Shown: positions 49,722 through 61,430, counted from the stretch's first letter. The stretch is DNA of 64,000 bases from Acheta domesticus (GCA_031308135.1 JAHLJT010008756.1:78339081-78403080), one strand, 5' to 3'. Numbers and translations: made by a program. Notes: generated from the sequence alone by a model not told the origin.

Positions 49722-50095
49722 TATGAGTATAAAAATATATAACAGCAATTTAAGGCCATTTAGGGACATTGGACAAGGATGAAAACAAATTGGCGCGAGA
49801 AGACAGCAGGGGGAGGGGTAATTCAGCTGGTATGAATATGAAAATATATAACAGAAATTTAAGGCCATTTAGGGACAATGGACAAGGATGAAACTAAATC
49901 GGAGCGGAAAGACGGCAGAGGGGAGGGGCAATTCAGCTAGTATGAATATAAAAATACATAACAGCAATTTAAGGACCTTGGACAAGGATGAAACCAAATC
50001 GGAGTGATAAGACGGCAGGGGGAGGGGTAATTCAGCTGGTATGAATATAAAAATATATAACAACAATTTAAGGACATTTAAATGGTTAATCCAAC
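49722..50095 (+). repeat. Tandem array of ~100-110 bp units with Helitron-like junctions
   Basis: Units start TATGAATATAAAAATATATA at about 49722, 49831, 49941 and 50040, giving periods of 109, 110 and 99 bases. Each runs through TTTAAGGCCATTTAGGGACA and GACAAGGATGAAA to a purine-rich block. It closes with GGGGTAATTCAGCTRG before the next T. The last copy is cut short. The CTRG|T junctions match the Helitron 3' rule, so the array looks like head-to-tail short Helitron units. Confidence 0.7.
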
Positions 50096-51985
50096 AAAAC
50101 AATTCATCTTGCTAAATAAAGTCATTCTCTTCTGGAACAAACTTTTTCAAAACATCAGCAAGAACAAAACCAGTATTTTCATTCAAAGCTCACAAATAAA
50201 TTAGTGGATACAATTCTTTTCCATTAAAAATATTTCTGGTGCTTGATAAAATCGGCAGAAAAGTCAGCGGAATTCCAAACGAATATTTCTTGTTTACAAG
50301 TAAGGCAACTGCGTTTTTACGAGAGTTCTTTTTGATATATAAGCAGATTTCTCATATAACCCAAAGAATATGAGCGCATATACGCACAGATGTGAAGTAA
50401 AATATTCTAAGAGGGAGCAAGATGAAACCAAAGACTCGAAAAGCCCCTTAGACATAAAAGCGGAATAAGCTTGCTGGGTTAGAAGTAGTATAATATACGA
50501 GACGAATGGTCGATAGAATGGTTGTGAGTGAGAGTAAACGAATGTAAGGGAGTAAAATATAAACCACCATGTATATAATATACAACTTTCCTCTCTGAAG
50601 ATCCATAAAAAAGGATTTTATAAAACTTCAGTAAAAATCGGAAATTGTTAAGTCAGCTCATATTGGCCAAAATCCGCAAAGAGCATTTATTTTTAGACCA
50701 ATAGAAATAAGTGGGCAACAGAATATCAAGACATTTCTGAGTGCTTTTCAAAATTTCCTTGTACATATTAGAGATGAAATGAGTTCTTAACTTATTATCC
50801 ATTTCTACCTCTTTATCAAACCAATGAGATCTTTCAAATGCCACTTATAAAATAGCACCACCAACTTTAGATTTAGGATAATTATATAAGGAGGAATATA
50901 GTTTATAAAAGGGTGACCTGCTAAGTCAAAATAATTCGAAAAAACAGTTCAGTTATGGGATAAGCTTCACTGTCATAATTAAATTATTCGATTTTTCGAT
51001 AAGTTAAAAAGTGTAAAAGTTAGATGAAGTAATGTTGTAATGGCGCATTGTATTTGTTAAAACGTTAGAACTGTTGCTGCAGTTTTACATAAACTTAGAG
51101 TTTATGAAACTTAGAGTAGGATAAGAACAATAAAGAGATTTTAAACTTGTTTTGATGGATTCCTTATGATTGGGTTAAGTCGAATTCTATATAAGTTGAG
51201 CGATCTATATGTCAGCAAAATTACGTCAGCAAAATTACTCTAAAAGAAACCCAAGACTTTGATTGCATCATGAAGTGAAAAGAAAAACTATAGAAGAAGT
51301 TAGACCAAAGAGCAGAACGACAAAACAGCTGACTCGGCAGCCAGATATCCGGTCATTGGGCCATGCGGTTGAGCGAACACAAAAGAGTTCGATTGCTGAC
51401 CAACGAACAGAGAGCAAATCCTCGTTCCCTCGTCATGTGACTGCGTGTCGGACTTTGTATCTCTAAAGGGTTGTACAGAGCAAGATAATTGGAAAATAGC
51501 AGAGAAAGAAATAAGTAGATGAAACCAAATCAAGAAGTCCGTAACAAAAAAATAACTAATCCATAATTCAAATAATGACCAATTACTAGAGTGGATAACT
51601 AACGCTTTCAAATCTGTAAGAGGTGAGGTGAAAATTAGAAACTGCATTAGGTTAAAGTATGTCAAAGAAACTGATAAAAATATTTAAAAAATCACAGAAA
51701 TTATTGATTTAAGGGCATATAAAATTTTGTTAGTATGTTTATTACAAAACACTTTAGTGTTGGAACATAATTTAACGTACTAATGACTAATGACATCAAG
51801 CATTGCAAGGCAGGAAGGCAAAAATCAATAATTATATTCGATGAAAATGGTAAGATAGGTTATAGGTTACAATTACAGGGGAAAAAATTACACAAAGTAA
51901 GTTTGAGAAATCATGCGCTTCCCTTTAGGGCGGTTTAAATTTATCTTTTGGGAATCTATATTTGATTCTTCGGCGTTGGTTTTAG
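50096..51985. other. AT-rich DNA
   Basis: No gene, RNA or repeat is recognised. Confidence 0.4.
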
Positions 51986-51989
51986 TTTT

Positions 51990-52662
51990 TTCCTAGGTTC
52001 AATATGGAAGTTGCAGGGGAGGATGATAAGGAAAGAAAAAATTTATTTGATTGGTGTCTGATATAATGATCAATCGTGTGAAGAACAAATTCACTGTGGA
52101 GTTGTTTGGTACGTACACAGGCGCTTTGAAGGCAGTGCGAAGGATTTTATTTTGGAATGTTTGGAGCGTTTTGTGTACCGAAGAGGTAGCTCCTCCCCTC
52201 ACTGGACTTGCATAAGTAAGTAGGAGATGAATGGCAGTTTTATTAAGTAAAAGGAAGAGATATGTTTTAAGAGCTGTCTTTTTGTTTAATAAAGGATACA
52301 ATTTGAAAAGTCTGGCCTGTGCTTTATTACATTTATTTAAAATGTGCGCTTTCCAAGGTAGTTTGGTATCAAGGAGCATTCCTAGGTATTTTTTCAGTTT
52401 ATTTGGAGGATTCCAAGGAACGTTTTGATTAGTTATAAATATGAGAGTGGAATTGTTGGTGCGCCGAAGAGCGAATATTTTAGCTTCGCATTTGGATAGG
52501 TTTAGATGAAGATGCCCAATTTCGAAAAGGCGTAGAGCTTCTTGCAAGTGGTGTATGGCGAAGGAAAGCTGTGAGTCTGCTGCACAGATGGCTGTCTCGT
52601 CAGCATAAAGCGACGTTGTGTGTTTGTCCCGAACGGATATATCTGAGGAGAATGTGTTAAGC
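51990..52662 (-). pseudogene. Jockey-type non-LTR retrotransposon RT fragment
   Basis: An open minus-strand frame covers the second half of a LINE reverse transcriptase. It starts LNTFSSDISV, then has YADETAI (the catalytic YADD box with the second Asp replaced by Glu), LNLSKCE and LKKYLGMLLDTKLPW. It continues with the LLTYASPVRGG and LQTFQNKILRTAF segments typical of Jockey/I-group polymerases. The upstream half, including the endonuclease, is missing. The frame begins exactly at the edge of the hAT-type MITE at 52663. The changed catalytic residue and truncation mean it is inactive. Confidence 0.75.
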
Positions 52663-52878
52663 CAGTGGTGTCAAGGTTTCTACTGGTGGCAGTGGCACGC
52701 GTCGTGGCTCCTTAGCATGCCACGAGCTACGGGAAAGGAAACTGTTAGTAACCTCGCCGTTTTACAATAGGGATGGCGTTGTCTCTGGTGGCGGGGCGAC
52801 GAACTACGTGAAGGGGCGATTTTGTCGTGGCTCTCGTGCCACAGTCTCCCGCTCGTGATATCGACCTTGACAACACTG
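52663..52878 (+). mobile_element. hAT-type MITE, copy 2 (216 bp)
   Basis: It starts CAGTGGTGTCAAGG and ends CCTTGACAACACTG, an imperfect terminal inverted repeat. The interior aligns in opposite orientation with the copy at 28993-29249. The flanking 8-mers do not match, so one flank has probably been lost, in keeping with the RT fragment ending at its left border. Confidence 0.65.
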
Positions 52879-52879
52879 T

Positions 52880-54360
52880 TAATCATCCTACATGATATTG
52901 AAAAATTATTAACCCACATGATAACGAAAAACTATCATCCTAGATGATCATGGAAAACCTGCGTATGCCCGTCCATTCGTCCCTCTGTCACCACCGTTAG
53001 ACTTGTTCCGATCCTCGTTTCAGGGCAAACAAAGTGTTAATGAACGGATTTCGTTCTGCTGGTAAGGAAATTTTCATTTATTTTGTTCCCTTAGAGAACG
53101 TTTCAATAAGAAATATGAGTAGATAGAAAGAGATAGATGTAATCACGAGGAAGATGAAGCATGGGAGGATTTTTTTATATAAAACCCTCCCCGGCGCACA
53201 GTTTACGGAATGTGAGGTGTGGTTCGACGCTTCTCTCTCTGCTGGAGAACCAGCCATTTTGGTATTATTTTGATCCAATCTATAAGTCTCAAATTGATAA
53301 GTATAATAATACTTTTAACACTGTTTAACCCACGTACTTTATCTGCAATTTACAATCAAGTACTATATCTGGGATCTTTTTGGACCCCAAACTTCACTGA
53401 CAATTGGAAGTGGTAAACCCGAATATGTGTAGCAATATACTGAATGTTAATAATTGCTTTCGTATAAGAATACATTTTATAAGTTATTATCAATAACATA
53501 ATAAATGTAATATTTTCATATTCAATATTTTATATAAAGAATAACCTCTACCGTTAGTAACCTCCATATTTGATACGTAATGCTTCAGAAATATTTACAA
53601 TGGTTTATGAAAGATATTTCGAGATAAATCAAATATTGACAATATCGGACACATTTTTTGAAGTTCAATGCAATGTATATGAAATGGAAATGGGAAAATA
53701 ACAGATCATAATAGATCAAACCTTAGATCAAACTAGTCGCATGCAACGAAAACAAATTAATAACTCTCCAATAAAATTTGGAAAATATGTGAAAATGGTT
53801 TGACACCTGCTTAATATGTACACGAAAGCACTTGTTTGTGTCTGTTAAAACTTGAGAATCACTGAAGTGGTTGCTTTCGAATATGTCATGAATACTTAGA
53901 GTGATATAGATTCAAAAAATATAATATTTGGGATTCCAAATGTTACCCCAAAATGTGTCTGGGTAAATGCATTTGCACCCATTGCACCTGGACGGTATTG
54001 CTTCCGGGCAGTGATCTGGCGCGGGGGGAAGGGAACTCCGAGAGAAACCGGATGGATAGAGATCAGGCAGAACCGGGAACCGCAAACGGAGCAAATGGAG
54101 AGTAAAAATCGACTGGAGAAGGCAAAAGCAGCAAACAATTTTTCCTCCCTCTCACCCCAGGGGGTACAGGTGTGGGGGTCACGTTTGATATCATTTAATG
54201 GGCCCCTTCAATACAAACAACTTTCATTACCCACTTTTCTTGATCCGACGAGCACTTTTCGAGATATTCCCTAAACCAGTTTTAAATGGAACACCCGGTA
54301 TATACATCGGTTCGCTAGAGGTTTGGTAGAATTTTTGAACAAAATTCTGCGCAAAACTTT
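52880..54360. other. AT-rich DNA
   Basis: No gene is recognised. TCATCCTACATGATATTGAAAAA and TCATCCTAGATGATCATGGAAAA are short near-repeats at about 52883 and 52935. Sequence that would extend the RT upstream of the MITE is absent. Confidence 0.4.
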
Positions 54361-54399
54361 AACAAACAAGATTGCCGTCAACGCGCACCCTGGAAGTCG

Positions 54400-54640
54400 C
54401 CCTTTTATCCAGCGACCCGGACACGATGTCAGCCGGCCAGCGGACGCGGCAAAAGCGCGGGGGAGGAGCCGTGAGAAAAACCCGGAGCGAGCGTCGCTCC
54501 GGCGCGGCGTGTGAGGCGACGAGGGGGAAGGGAGGGGAGGGGGAGGGGGAAGCTAACGAACCGGAAACTCCGGGCGAGCGGCGCGGGCGCGGGCGCGGGC
54601 GTCGGCGCCGAGGGCGCTGCATGCTGATTATGATGGATAG
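54400..54640. other. GC-rich island
   Basis: CpG-dense, with GGCGCGGGCGCGGGCGCGGGCG-type repeats near 54578-54601. Frames are open on both strands from composition. It precedes a CT microsatellite at 54671-54703. Confidence 0.35.
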
Positions 54641-54670
54641 CGCCCGCCTCGCGAACCGCTCGCGCCTCCG

Positions 54671-54689
<19 letters not shown>

Positions 54690-54704
<15 letters not shown>

Positions 54705-55085
54705 TCCACCCTGGCTCTCGCCCTTACTCTCGCCCTTGCCCTCGCTTTCGCCCTCGCCCTCGAACACCCCTGAGCTTAGAGTGTATCCCGGCTGCAGCGG
54801 TGCCCCGCTGGTGGGAGATACTTGGTTAGGGAAACCCCTGTTAGCCGAAGGGAGGTCACTTTCTCTCTCTCTCTTCCACCCTGGCTCTCGCCCTTACTCT
54901 CGCCCTTGCCCTCGCCTTCGCCCTCGCCCTCGAACCCGCGCAAGCTTAGAGCGTGTCCCGGCTGCAGCGGTGCCCCGCTGGTGGGAGATACTTGGTTAGG
55001 GAAACCCCTGTTAACCGACGGGAAGGTCACCATTAAGCGGGGGAAGATCACAGACACAATCACACGAAGCGGGGGAAGAGCACAC
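54690..55085 (+). repeat. Tandem pair of 170-bp units containing SINE-A 3' tails
   Basis: CTTCCACCCTGGCTCTCGCC occurs at 54703 and again at 54873, a period of 170 bases. Each unit holds CTCGCC-type hexamers followed by a SINE-A 3' domain (GGTGCCCCGCTGGTGGGAGA, at about 54801 and 54973), the same sequence as 7930-8010. The SINE tail was therefore captured next to the hexamer repeat and then duplicated with it. Confidence 0.8.
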
Positions 55086-56930
55086 AATCTTAGCTATTAC
55101 ATCGAAAAAATGAATCAGTCAATCCAATTCCCATGTTTACTAGCTCTAGGCCTCGTGCTAACCCCATCTCTCATAGTAGACCTGGTTTTCGTCCTAGCCC
55201 TTTCATCATATCCGTATGTCTCTGACTTTACATCCACCGTCGCTTTCCCCCATGCTCTCGTTTTCACGCTCAATCTTGCATACACGATCTTCTATATTTA
55301 GATCTAACCCTTGCTATTATCCTAGCTCTCGCTGCAATCCCAGTTTTCATTCTAGCTCTAGCTAACTTCTAAGATCCTGACTTAATTTCCTCCGTAAATC
55401 TCTCCCTTACTCTCGTCACCCTCGATATTACGCCATAGTTATTTAACTCTAGCTCTCGCTCTAATCCTAGATCTAGCTGTAGTAACCCAGGCTTTTTAGT
55501 TATGTTCCTAAGACTTTGTCTTTAGGGTCGCTCTCCTCCTTGACTTAGTTTACGTTCTCGAACTCGCATACGCCATCGTTTATTTATCGTAGTTTTTGAA
55601 CTCACCTTAGATCCACCGATTCTAGTTCTAGTTCACAACCTATCTACAGCTGTCACACCATCCTGTACATCCACCGTCGCCTAGCCCCTTGCTCTTGCAA
55701 TCACCCTCGATTTCTCGCACTCTCAGCTCTTAGCCCTCGCCTAAGCTCTAGAACTCCCCCTCGCACTAATTCTCGCCCTCGCACTCACCCGAGGTGTTGC
55801 CGTCATCTCGCGCCATCGCCCTTTCTCTTATTCTATTCTCTCCCTCTCTATTATGTCTTCGCCCTATATCTTATTCTAGTTCTCGCCCTAACACTTGCTC
55901 TTATCTTATCCTCCGCTCTTTCCCGAACCTCAGCTCTCGCACAATCCAGTTTCCACCCTATCGCGACCATTATGTTTCCTTTCGTCTCACTCTCGATACG
56001 CCCTTGTTCATCTATATACTTGTGCTAGCTTTCAGTCTTGCTCTAGATCTCACCTATGTTCTATTTCCCTAGTGCTAATTCTCGACCAAGCACGAGACGT
56101 AGCATTCGTCCTCTAAAGTTTTATCCTGGCCATCACCTTTCCTACCTCACTTGCTCTCAATTTTGAATACGCCCTCATCTATGTATGCTAGCACTAGATG
56201 TAACACTAGTCATGATCCCAGTTCACGCTCTAGACATAACTCTCGTCCTATCTCTAGCTTTCGTACTAATTCTACGGCTAGTTCTAGCTGCACCTCTCAT
56301 TCCAGTTCTAGCTTTCGTCGAAACTCTAGCTGCCTCTAGCTCAGTCTCTGGTAGTAGCACTGGCTCACCCTCTAGTCCTAGCTATCGCTTTGCACGGATC
56401 TTCGCCCTCCTTTTTCTCTCGCGCGCCTACTGAATATCATGTACTGTAGTCCTCAATACCGTAGCTTTAGCTAAAGCTCTCGCCTAGTCCCAGCTCTCTC
56501 TAATGTCCTCACACTCGATCTATCACTCTTCTTTCTTCCCTCACCCTCGCATTACCTCTATTCATCTATCTATACCTCCCCTAGCCCTTCCTCTCTCTCT
56601 CTCTCTCAAATCTCATCCCTTACTCTTCCGATGTCTTCACAGACGCCCTTTCGCCCTCAGCCTCGCCCTTTGACAGTCATTTTTCTAGTTTCTTCAGAGA
56701 CTTTGCCTTCACTCCCTTTGGTCGTCATTCCTGACACTCGACCACCTCATGCGTTTCTAGCACGCTTACTCGTACACTTGGTTCACCCGCCCTGTATCTG
56801 AACCACCCGCTTTCTCGGTAGCTCTCTCACTCGTCAGTTGCTTCGCTCAACTCGCCCACATGTTGACTTTCTCGTCACGCTCAGTCTTCAGTTTAAATGT
56901 CCGAAGTCGCCCGATTGCTAGAAATGGCAT
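55086..56930 (+). repeat. Degenerate pyrimidine-rich hexamer repeat (CTCGCC/CTAGCT)
   Basis: Nearly 2 kb in which the plus strand is built from degraded six-base words such as CTCGCC, CTAGCT, CTCTCG and CCTAGC. It begins as clean CTCGCC runs near 54720-54760 and decays gradually to the right. The frames at 55794-56433 are compositional. This looks like an old expanded hexanucleotide satellite that has drifted by mutation. Confidence 0.7.
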
Positions 56931-57729
56931 TGTTTAGAAATGCCAATGCTGCAACCTAGAATTGCTGAAAATAAGGAAGTACACAATTGGTATTGATTCA
57001 CGCAAAGCAACACATACTAACTTGCGTGCATTGTTACGTACCACTGATTATTATTGGCACTTCCACTGTTTTATAGATTTTGATATTGCTACTGAAGACA
57101 TTATTGTGTGAGTTCTTCTCGGAATTAAAAAGTGCTACTTACTTAGTAGAATAATAGAATAATTTATCTGTGCAATATCCACCTAAGGCAGTCTCCCTGC
57201 ACAAGAAGACACACGATAAATTATTAAATCAAATAAAGACGGGATATCAATGAACTTGGCAATTGCATTCTGAAAATTAAACAAACGTTTGTTTCTTCAT
57301 TTGTTCGTATTCATGTTCATGGAAACAAAAAGGAAGCTACTGAAGACACATTAATGATGAACATTTCAACTTCATGTTAATCAATAATTTCCACACACAA
57401 AATATGAAAATGTCAATAGAAACGAAGGGAATGTAAAAAACCTATAAATTACACAAAAACGTTGGTGTCTCATTTATTCTTAATGGCATTACCAACCCTA
57501 GATTGAACTTTATTCCGTGAAATTTAAACGGTCTTGATGGATGTAATACAGCAAAGTGTCGGGAACTCCATAGAGCAGTACACTGCAATGAGAGGCGGCA
57601 CAAACTGCGCAATAGACTGAAGGGAAGTGCTCGCGCTACGCAGAGAGCTTAAGGCTGCATTGAGTCGGTGGTGGCAGTGAATCTAGGTGCCGACGCCCCC
57701 TCATCGTCGCGGAGGGCGGAAGGAGAACG
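56931..57729. other. AT-rich DNA before the assembly gap
   Basis: No gene or repeat is recognised. GC content rises in the last 150 bases before the gap. Confidence 0.4.
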
Positions 57730-57829
57730 NNNNNNNNNNNNNNNNNNNNNNNNNNNNNNNNNNNNNNNNNNNNNNNNNNNNNNNNNNNNNNNNNNNNNNN
57801 NNNNNNNNNNNNNNNNNNNNNNNNNNNNN
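57730..57829. other. Assembly gap of 100 N
   Basis: Exactly 100 undetermined bases, a round number that usually marks a scaffold join of unknown true size. Open frames crossing it are meaningless, and order and orientation across it rest on scaffolding. Confidence 0.95.
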
Positions 57830-59410
57830 ACCACACCACCTTCCGAGGAAAACATCTGGTACACTTACGGTATTAATGACCTTAGCAGCTGACGCGCCCT
57901 GAGTCACTAACAATCAATCATCGGTGTGAAGGGCTGCGCCGGAACTCACGTTCTTAGGGAAGATGAAAATCGACACCTCCCAGGTTATATCATGAACTAA
58001 ACTTACGAAAGTAATAACCATTGTAGTTGACGGGCCCAGCAACTAGTTATCAACGAGAGACGTGAACACTGATGCATCTACCGAATTGCTCCCCAACGTC
58101 GATCCATGTTTTCTGGAATAAAGCGGTCTCAATGCAGAGGATGGTTTCACTTTAGAGAAACGGAATGACTTCAAAATGAAAGAGCAATGCAAACGACGAC
58201 GAAAATATCAATTAATTTACTTACTTGAATATACAAATTATTCACTACAATACTAACACATTAGTTATTATTACGTTAACAAATGTTAGAAGATATGCAA
58301 TAAAAAATCGATGATAATAATTGATGATTGACGATAATTACAACAAAAGAAACGTTTAAACTGACGCTGAAAAGTGGACGCTCTCTACTGGCAAACATCA
58401 CTGTTTGGACTGGATAGTCTTATAAACGTCTCGACTACCGCCGACGCCACAGTCTTCTTACCGGAATGCTCCACCACGTCATCCTTTATTACGTTGAAGA
58501 CGGACGAACTAAAGGCTCTTTGCAATTGGCCGCTACGGAAACTCTCTTGCTGTGACCCTTAAATACGAACAATAGCAAATAATTTAGTTAATCCAAGGAA
58601 AAACTAATACTGACGAATGTATTACGTCCTAAAGTTGGTGAGTGAGAATTGATTTCGGGCGAGTTAAAAAGCGCAATAATCGCGTGAGTATGGTGCATAT
58701 TATTCATCCACACACACCTGACCCACTGATACAACTCAAGTAATTTTGTTACTTTACATAGGTCCTTTAGGGAGGGGAGAAAACAAAGGACAAATATTAT
58801 GCTTTAGACAACGGTCACATGAGCCGATTTTTGTCGAAATTTAGGTCGGCCGACGTCGGACGGACGAAAATCAAACGAAACAGATCTTCGACCGACAGCC
58901 AATGTTTCCGGACGCCTTCAGAAGAGATCTTAGGTTCACTAAGACCATTTCCGTTTTCCAACATGTGTTTGAATGAACCTGGCACATCGACAAAAACGTG
59001 GGACATCGGCCGTCCGAAATTTTGCCAAAGCTCTGTTCCACTATGACTGTCGCCTTAGTGTACTGCTCAGGCCTTTGCTTGGTATTGGTACTGATATTGA
59101 TAAGAGGAAAATTACATTTTGAATTATTGACAACAGTGAAGACAATTATTAGTACATTCATATAAAGACCTCGGTGCAATAACATTCTATGACACTATAC
59201 ATAAGTTTTCAGAAAAAGGCAAGCAAAGGTTGAAACATTGCATTCTGCCACATTGGGATAAGGAACATTACTTTGTGCATTACACTTCCATCTTGCGGCG
59301 AATTTTTAAAATAAAAACGCAACATCAAGATTCACCTGTGCGGCGTCGAAATACACTAATATCTCAATTTCATCAGAAATGTGACAAAGCATGTTATTGC
59401 CTCAAGGTCT
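57830..59410. other. Unremarkable DNA after the gap
   Basis: No gene or known repeat is recognised. Overlapping frames on both strands at 58815-59185 match nothing familiar. Confidence 0.4.
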
Positions 59411-59413
59411 GCT

Positions 59414-59660
59414 AACTGAGAACTAAACAAAGTAATGATGACTGAAAACGTGTTAGTTAATGACCATTGAAACGTGGAATTATCAACTACCATATATAAC
59501 TGAGAACTAAACAAAGTAGTGATGACTGAAAACAAGATAGGTAATGATCATTGAAACTTGGCATTATCAACTATCATTTATAACTGAGAACTAAACAAAG
59601 TAGTGATGACTGAAAACGTGATAGGTTATGACCATTGAAACTGGGCATTATCAACTATCA
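59414..59660 (+). repeat. 84-bp tandem repeat, three copies
   Basis: AACTGAGAACTAAACAAAGT begins units at 59414, 59498 and 59582, each 84 bases, with a shared GTGATGACTGAAAAC and ending ATTATCAACTATCA. Differences between units are few, so the array is fairly young. It has no spacer-repeat structure and abuts the GC island at 59680. Confidence 0.9.
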
Positions 59661-59679
59661 GGGATTTCCCTACAGGCAG

Positions 59680-59985
59680 CGTCATCACGAGCGCCGACCA
59701 CAGCAGCCTCGCTGCACCGGGGCGCTCCTCGTCGCCCGCGGCCTCGAGGGCCCTCCCCGGGACGCGCGGCGCGGCGCGGAGTGGAGTGGCGGGGAGGGCG
59801 GCGGCCGGCGGCGGGGGCGGGGGCGGGTGCAGCAGGCGACGTAGGCTAATAAGCGCGCGCTCCGAGGGCCCTCGCGGCCCCTCATTATTTTCCGCGCGCC
59901 CTGCCTGCCTGCCCGTCTGCCACCTGCCAACCCACCCGCTCGCTCACTCTTTCGCTACGTCACCCAGGTCAGATAGTGGTTGGAG
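59680..59985. other. CpG-rich island
   Basis: Very GC-rich, with GGCGCGGCGCGG, CCGGCGGCGGGG and CGCGGCCCC motifs, flanked by the 84-bp repeat on the left and purine-rich DNA on the right. No TATA box or donor signal is convincing. Open frames on both strands are compositional. Confidence 0.4.
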
Positions 59986-60189
59986 CAGGGCTAGTCGGGG
60001 ACAGAGGATGGCGGACAGGTGGAATGGGGAGAGGGTGACAGATCGAACGTACGTAAGGGTGAGAGGGGTGAAAAAGGGACGTCGGGCGGGTGGTCGGACA
60101 TACAGGAAGTCAGAAAATGGAGAAGTCGGATGGTCAGGAGGTTGGAGAGTGGTTCGGAAGGTCGGACGGTGGGAGGGTCTGACGGCTGG

Positions 60190-60340
60190 ACGGTCCGTCG
60201 GTCAGTCGGTCGATTGATCGGTCGGTCGGTCTGTTGGTCGGTCGGTCGGTCGGTCGGTCGGTCGGTCGGTCGGTCGGTCAGTCGGTCGGTCGGTCGGTCG
60301 GTCAGTCAGTCAGTCGGTCAGTCGGTCGGTCGCACGGGCG
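60190..60340 (+). repeat. GGTC tetranucleotide microsatellite
   Basis: About 150 bases of (CGGT)n with occasional CAGT and TGGT variants. The preceding 200 bases already contain scattered CGGA/GGTC words, so the tract seems to have grown from a biased seed. Confidence 0.85.
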
Positions 60341-60504
60341 AGCGGGCAGTGCAGCGATCAACCAATCGAATGAATATGTTGATTCATTAATTTAAGTTTC
60401 GCCACGTCAGCTGTACGTCAGCCAGGCACGTCAACTGGTAGGTTACAGTTAGTGCAGTGAATGTTTTAACTCAGCCGATTGCGGCGTTCTTCCTCAACTG
60501 GGTA

Positions 60505-60830
60505 GTGAGATCCGACGCAGGCCTACCCGTCGGTTTGCGGTGAAAATCCCCTTCCAGGTTTCTCCCCCCAAGCGAAGCATCGTCCTAGTCATAACAAGCA
60601 CTCAGATCCCGACCAGTCACCCAATGTACATGTGTGGTAAAGTACTGCAAGAAAGTGTGTGTGTAAGTAAGGGGTGAGGACAGGATAAAGCAGAGAAAGA
60701 TCGCGCGCGGGTGGTGCCCCCTTTGTTAGAGTATTCGTCTGGTACTGATTAAAGAAGCCACGGAAAACTACCGATCAGAGCAGCGAGCCGCTAGAATTCT
60801 CCTCCGGACAGCGGCTGAACTCGACTTAGT
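60505..60830 (-). repeat. SINE-A, reverse orientation, degraded
   Basis: On the minus strand this carries CTGATCGGTAGTTTTCCGTGG and the CACACACTTTCTTGCAGTAC-like stretch of SINE-A, plus remains of the 3' domain (CTTGGGGGGAGAAACCTGG). The tRNA-like head toward 60850 is truncated. Confidence 0.65.
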
Positions 60831-60964
60831 ACGTACTTGTCGGTACCCTATGATCTCCCTATCAGAATCGCTACAGAGACAGTGACAATTCTAGTCTACT
60901 GTCAAACAGACAGTAGACAATGCAGTAAAACTAATGTTCCTGTCGACGACGATCTTCTTCATAG

Positions 60965-61058
60965 TATACGAAATAATGTAAATATTTAACGTGGTGAGGA
61001 GGAAGAGCACGCCCAATGGCCTGAGCCTTGCCGCTGATGAAGGCAATTGTTGTTGTTG

Positions 61059-61091
<33 letters not shown>
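60965..61091 (+). repeat. Possible SINE 3' end with TTG/TTA simple tail
   Basis: A short GC-moderate block (GGAAGAGCACGCCCAATGGCC) is followed by (TTG)n then (TTA)n up to 61091, the usual layout of an insect SINE tail. Weak similarity to 8630-8655 suggests a link with SINE family C. Confidence 0.4.
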
Positions 61092-61092
<1 letters not shown>

Positions 61093-61099
61093 ATTGCTG

Positions 61100-61430
61100 C
61101 CATTAAGTTTAACTGAGAGGATGGGAGAGCGGGTGCGAGAGCAGGCGGAAGGGCGGGCAGGAACGAAGGAGAGCTAGCAGGAGAGGGAGCGAGAAAGGGG
61201 GAGGGGGCTGGCTGGCAGAAAAGCGGGGGCGGGACCCACTCTCCTCCCTGCAGCCGTGTCAGTACAGCACTTGCATGCGCCCTAGTTCCGGACCACTCTG
61301 CGCCACATCCCGGCTCCCCCTCCACCCTTGTCGCCGGGACGCTCGCTGCGCCAGACGCGTGCATGCCGCGCTGTATTACAGGATATGAGATGCACTCGCT
61401 TGCGCGCTTCCCCGCACGTACCGTATCGGA
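61100..61430. other. GC-rich segment
   Basis: G- and CpG-rich, with a purine-rich first half (GGGAGCGAGAAAGGGGGAGG) and a CGCCACATCCCGGCTCCCCC second half. No coding evidence. Confidence 0.3.

Noticed and set aside
54372..56433. Several frames of 80-160 codons in the pyrimidine-rich region
   Set aside because: They follow CTCGCC-type repeats and a duplicated SINE tail; composition explains them.
57636..57913. Open frames crossing the N run
   Set aside because: Half of each translation is undetermined bases.
59414..59660. CRISPR-like repeat array
   Set aside because: The 84-bp units are contiguous with no unique spacers, and the sequence is eukaryotic.
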